Positions 4,828 to 6,627 of a stretch of DNA of 6,627 nt are shown piece by piece (positions within the stretch are counted from its first letter, which is position 1; each line of letters opens with the position of its first letter). The position numbers and the translations under genes are program-made. The notes under the pieces were generated by a model. That model searched no databases and was not told the DNA's origin. It was given only the letters and a program-made list of their open reading frames with translations. Origin of the DNA: Hydrogenovibrio sp. UBA654 (lineage in GTDB: Bacteria; Pseudomonadota; Gammaproteobacteria; Thiomicrospirales; Thiomicrospiraceae); NCBI GenBank assembly GCA_002299585.1, contig DBOE01000003.1, forward strand, positions 28,843 to 35,469, read 5' to 3'.

Positions 4828-6543
4828 TTATGTCTTTACAGATTTAGCCCAGTTTTTAAACTTACTAGTTTTACCTATTCCTGGATTAAAAGTATTGGTT
4901 GGGTCTATCTTTTTATAAAATGCCTTTAAATTTTTTTTCGCAAAATACTCTTGCCCTACATTATGTTCAGCTGGATATTCAGCTCCTCGTTCATCAAAAA
5001 AGACCAATAATTTTTTCTTTAATTCCTTAGCATCAACCCCTTTTTTAAGAATGTAGTTTTGGTGCATTACATGACAGAGTAAATGTCCACAATACATTTT
5101 TGCTTCAATAAAATCATCAATTTCTGGTGGTAATACTTCAAACCATTGCTTTTCATTACGAGGCAAAGCTACATCCAAAGTCATCATTGCACCAAACTGT
5201 TTACTCTTAATAACATGATAACGACCAGCTGCTCCACCAGCAACAAACCTATGTAAAATAGCTTTCTTACCCTCTTTAGCGGTACATTCAAAGTAATTAC
5301 CTTCAGCAGTTTGGAAAAAACTCTGCAAATAAGCACGAGCTTCATCAACTCCATCATTGTTCATCTCAAGAATCCAGTGATGTTCGTATAAATCACGATA
5401 TTTTTCCATTTTTTTAGGTAAATGGTTTGGTAATAAACTACTAATAAACTGCATTATATGGTCAGATACTTTATTAGGTAAGAATTTAAATTTTTTGGCA
5501 ATTCGATCAATGCTTCTTTTTAAAGAAAATAGCTTAGGAATATATTTTGTACCTAATTTATCTATCACTACAAAGGTATCTTTACCATATTTTTTACACA
5601 CATCATAATAATCACGGTGTAAATATTCACCAGATACTGGCAGATTTTTAAATTCTGTCAGAATATGACGACGCACCTGGGCAAGGACTGCAGAATCATT
5701 AGTTCCTATATAAAAAACCTGCTCTTTTTTAGCCATCGGATAGGTATCTAAACGAACTGCAAATACTGCTAACTTGCCGGCACAGCCAGATGCTTCATAT
5801 AAACGGCGACCATCATTGTTAAATCTTGATGGAATAGCAGAATCAATTTCTCTTACTCGCTTATGATATTCATTGTCCGAGGCACGTTTTTCAGAAGCTA
5901 AAACATCAGTATCTGTATATTGTTGTTGCTGAAGATTCAGCAATATTTCTTCAGGAGTCGATCCAAGCTCAATCCCCAAATTATTAACTAGTTCTAACCC
6001 ACCATTTTTATGAACTTGAGCAAACAGCGACAATTCTGTATAAGAAGGGCCTCTTTGTACTAAAGCTCCACCAGAGTTGTTGCAGACTCCACCAACAAGA
6101 GAAGCACCGATACAAGAAGAGCCAATAACTGAATGAGGTTCCCGTCCGTGAGGTGCTAGGATTTCTTCAAGACCAAAAAGAGTGCTACCAGGTAAACCAA
6201 TAATTTGCTGGGCCTTATTAATCAATTGAATCTGATCAATTCGCATAGTACTAATAATAACGATAGGACGGTCATAATCATTACCATCAGGTGTTGATCC
6301 GCCAGTTAGCCCAGTATTGGCCGCTTGCATAATAATCACCACATCGGCTTTAACACATGCTTGTAATGCTTGCCACATTTCTAATAATGTAGCAGGCCTA
6401 ACTACAGCCATCGCTTCACCAGAACCAAACCGAAACCCTTTACTGTAAGGCTCTATTTTTGCACTATCAGTTAGTATATAAGACTTGCCAACTAAAGTTT
6501 TTAATTCATTAATTAGAACTGTTTGAAGAGTATACTTGGACAT
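4828..6543 (-). CDS. dld: Quinone-dependent D-lactate dehydrogenase
   Basis: A peripheral inner-membrane flavoenzyme that oxidises D-lactate to pyruvate and passes electrons to the quinone pool. The 571 residues equal the length of E. coli Dld and resemble it along the whole protein. The FAD-binding PCMH domain carries AANTGLTGGSTPDG (75-88) and EPHSVIGSSCIGAS (135-148), with NNSGG (155-159) and LVQRGP (161-166). A basic, aromatic middle region (about 300-420), with EYLHRDYYD (306-314) and KYRDLYEHHW (381-390), corresponds to the membrane-binding domain. The C-terminal part holds YPAEHNVG (523-530) and DPTNTFNPGIGKTS (547-560). It is distinct from the cytoplasmic NAD-dependent LdhA. The ATG at 6543 is preceded by GAGAAA. 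The gene has its own upstream region and a weak terminator, so it is probably transcribed alone, with possible read-through into the MOSC unit. Confidence 0.96.
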   Translation of the reverse strand: MSKYTLQTVLINELKTLVGKSYILTDSAKIEPYSKGFRFGSGEAMAVVRPATLLEMWQALQACVKADVVIIMQAANTGLTGGSTPDGNDYDRPIVIISTMRIDQIQLINKAQQIIGLPGSTLFGLEEILAPHGREPHSVIGSSCIGASLVGGVCNNSGGALVQRGPSYTELSLFAQVHKNGGLELVNNLGIELGSTPEEILLNLQQQQYTDTDVLASEKRASDNEYHKRVREIDSAIPSRFNNDGRRLYEASGCAGKLAVFAVRLDTYPMAKKEQVFYIGTNDSAVLAQVRRHILTEFKNLPVSGEYLHRDYYDVCKKYGKDTFVVIDKLGTKYIPKLFSLKRSIDRIAKKFKFLPNKVSDHIMQFISSLLPNHLPKKMEKYRDLYEHHWILEMNNDGVDEARAYLQSFFQTAEGNYFECTAKEGKKAILHRFVAGGAAGRYHVIKSKQFGAMMTLDVALPRNEKQWFEVLPPEIDDFIEAKMYCGHLLCHVMHQNYILKKGVDAKELKKKLLVFFDERGAEYPAEHNVGQEYFAKKNLKAFYKKIDPTNTFNPGIGKTSKFKNWAKSVKT

Positions 6544-6582
6544 ATTTATTTCTCAAAAATATAAAAATAGTATTAGCTATTT

Positions 6583-6588
6583 ATTATA
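6583..6588 (-). promoter_or_regulatory. Candidate -10 element (TATAAT) for dld
   Basis: On the minus strand a perfect TATAAT lies about 40 bases before the dld ATG. The region 16-18 bases upstream (around 6606-6612) is not a recognisable -35 box. The rest of 6544-6627 is AT-rich and shows no gene. Confidence 0.35.
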
Positions 6589-6627
6589 ACCTAATTACTA
6601 TATTAGAATTTATAAAAGGGCTTTCTT

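Noticed and set aside
6610..6627. Terminator at the right edge (AAAGGGCTTTCTT)
   Set aside because: Only a 4-bp AAAG/CTTT pairing with a 2-base loop is visible, and the sequence ends, so no supported hairpin can be drawn.

Overview
The window looks like a stretch of chromosome from a low-G+C gammaproteobacterium; by eye roughly a third of bases are G or C. YcgL, a VC0807-family membrane protein, a quinone-type D-lactate dehydrogenase close to E. coli Dld, and a LapB-like type I secretion ATPase all point to Gammaproteobacteria. The mix resembles an AT-rich relative of Pseudomonas, such as the Entomomonas lineage. That placement is inference from remembered protein sequences, not from a search.

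Layout, left to right. Positions 1-385 (minus) hold the N-terminal end of a type I secretion ABC transporter with a degenerate C39 peptidase-like domain; it runs off the left edge and has no ATG start. A divergent intergenic region with a perfect 18-bp palindrome separates it from a ycgL gene (498-809, plus). Next come a manganese-type superoxide dismutase (896-1504, plus), with its own apparent promoter and a leader hairpin, and a six-helix VC0807-family membrane protein (1638-2357, plus). The rest of the window is on the minus strand. In transcription order it holds D-lactate dehydrogenase (6543-4828), a weak terminator, then a tightly packed three-gene unit: a YiiM-like MOSC protein, a TtcA-like PP-loop protein and an LpxL-type acyltransferase (4761-2449). 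Neighbours in that unit overlap by 34 and 8 bases.

Most genes are housekeeping or stress functions: superoxide removal, D-lactate oxidation into the quinone pool, molybdenum-cofactor-linked detoxification, sulfur chemistry (probably on tRNA) and lipid A or lipid acylation. I see no phage, CRISPR, toxin-antitoxin or defence system, and no tRNA or rRNA gene. The most unusual signals are small. A motif, TTAATCAGAG(G/A)CTC, lies in sense orientation at or just after the stop codons of three genes; two of its copies form an exact 18-bp inverted repeat around the VC0807-family gene. Others are the palindrome at 404-421, the alternative hairpins after sodA, and the TtcA-like protein, whose motifs differ from canonical TtcA.
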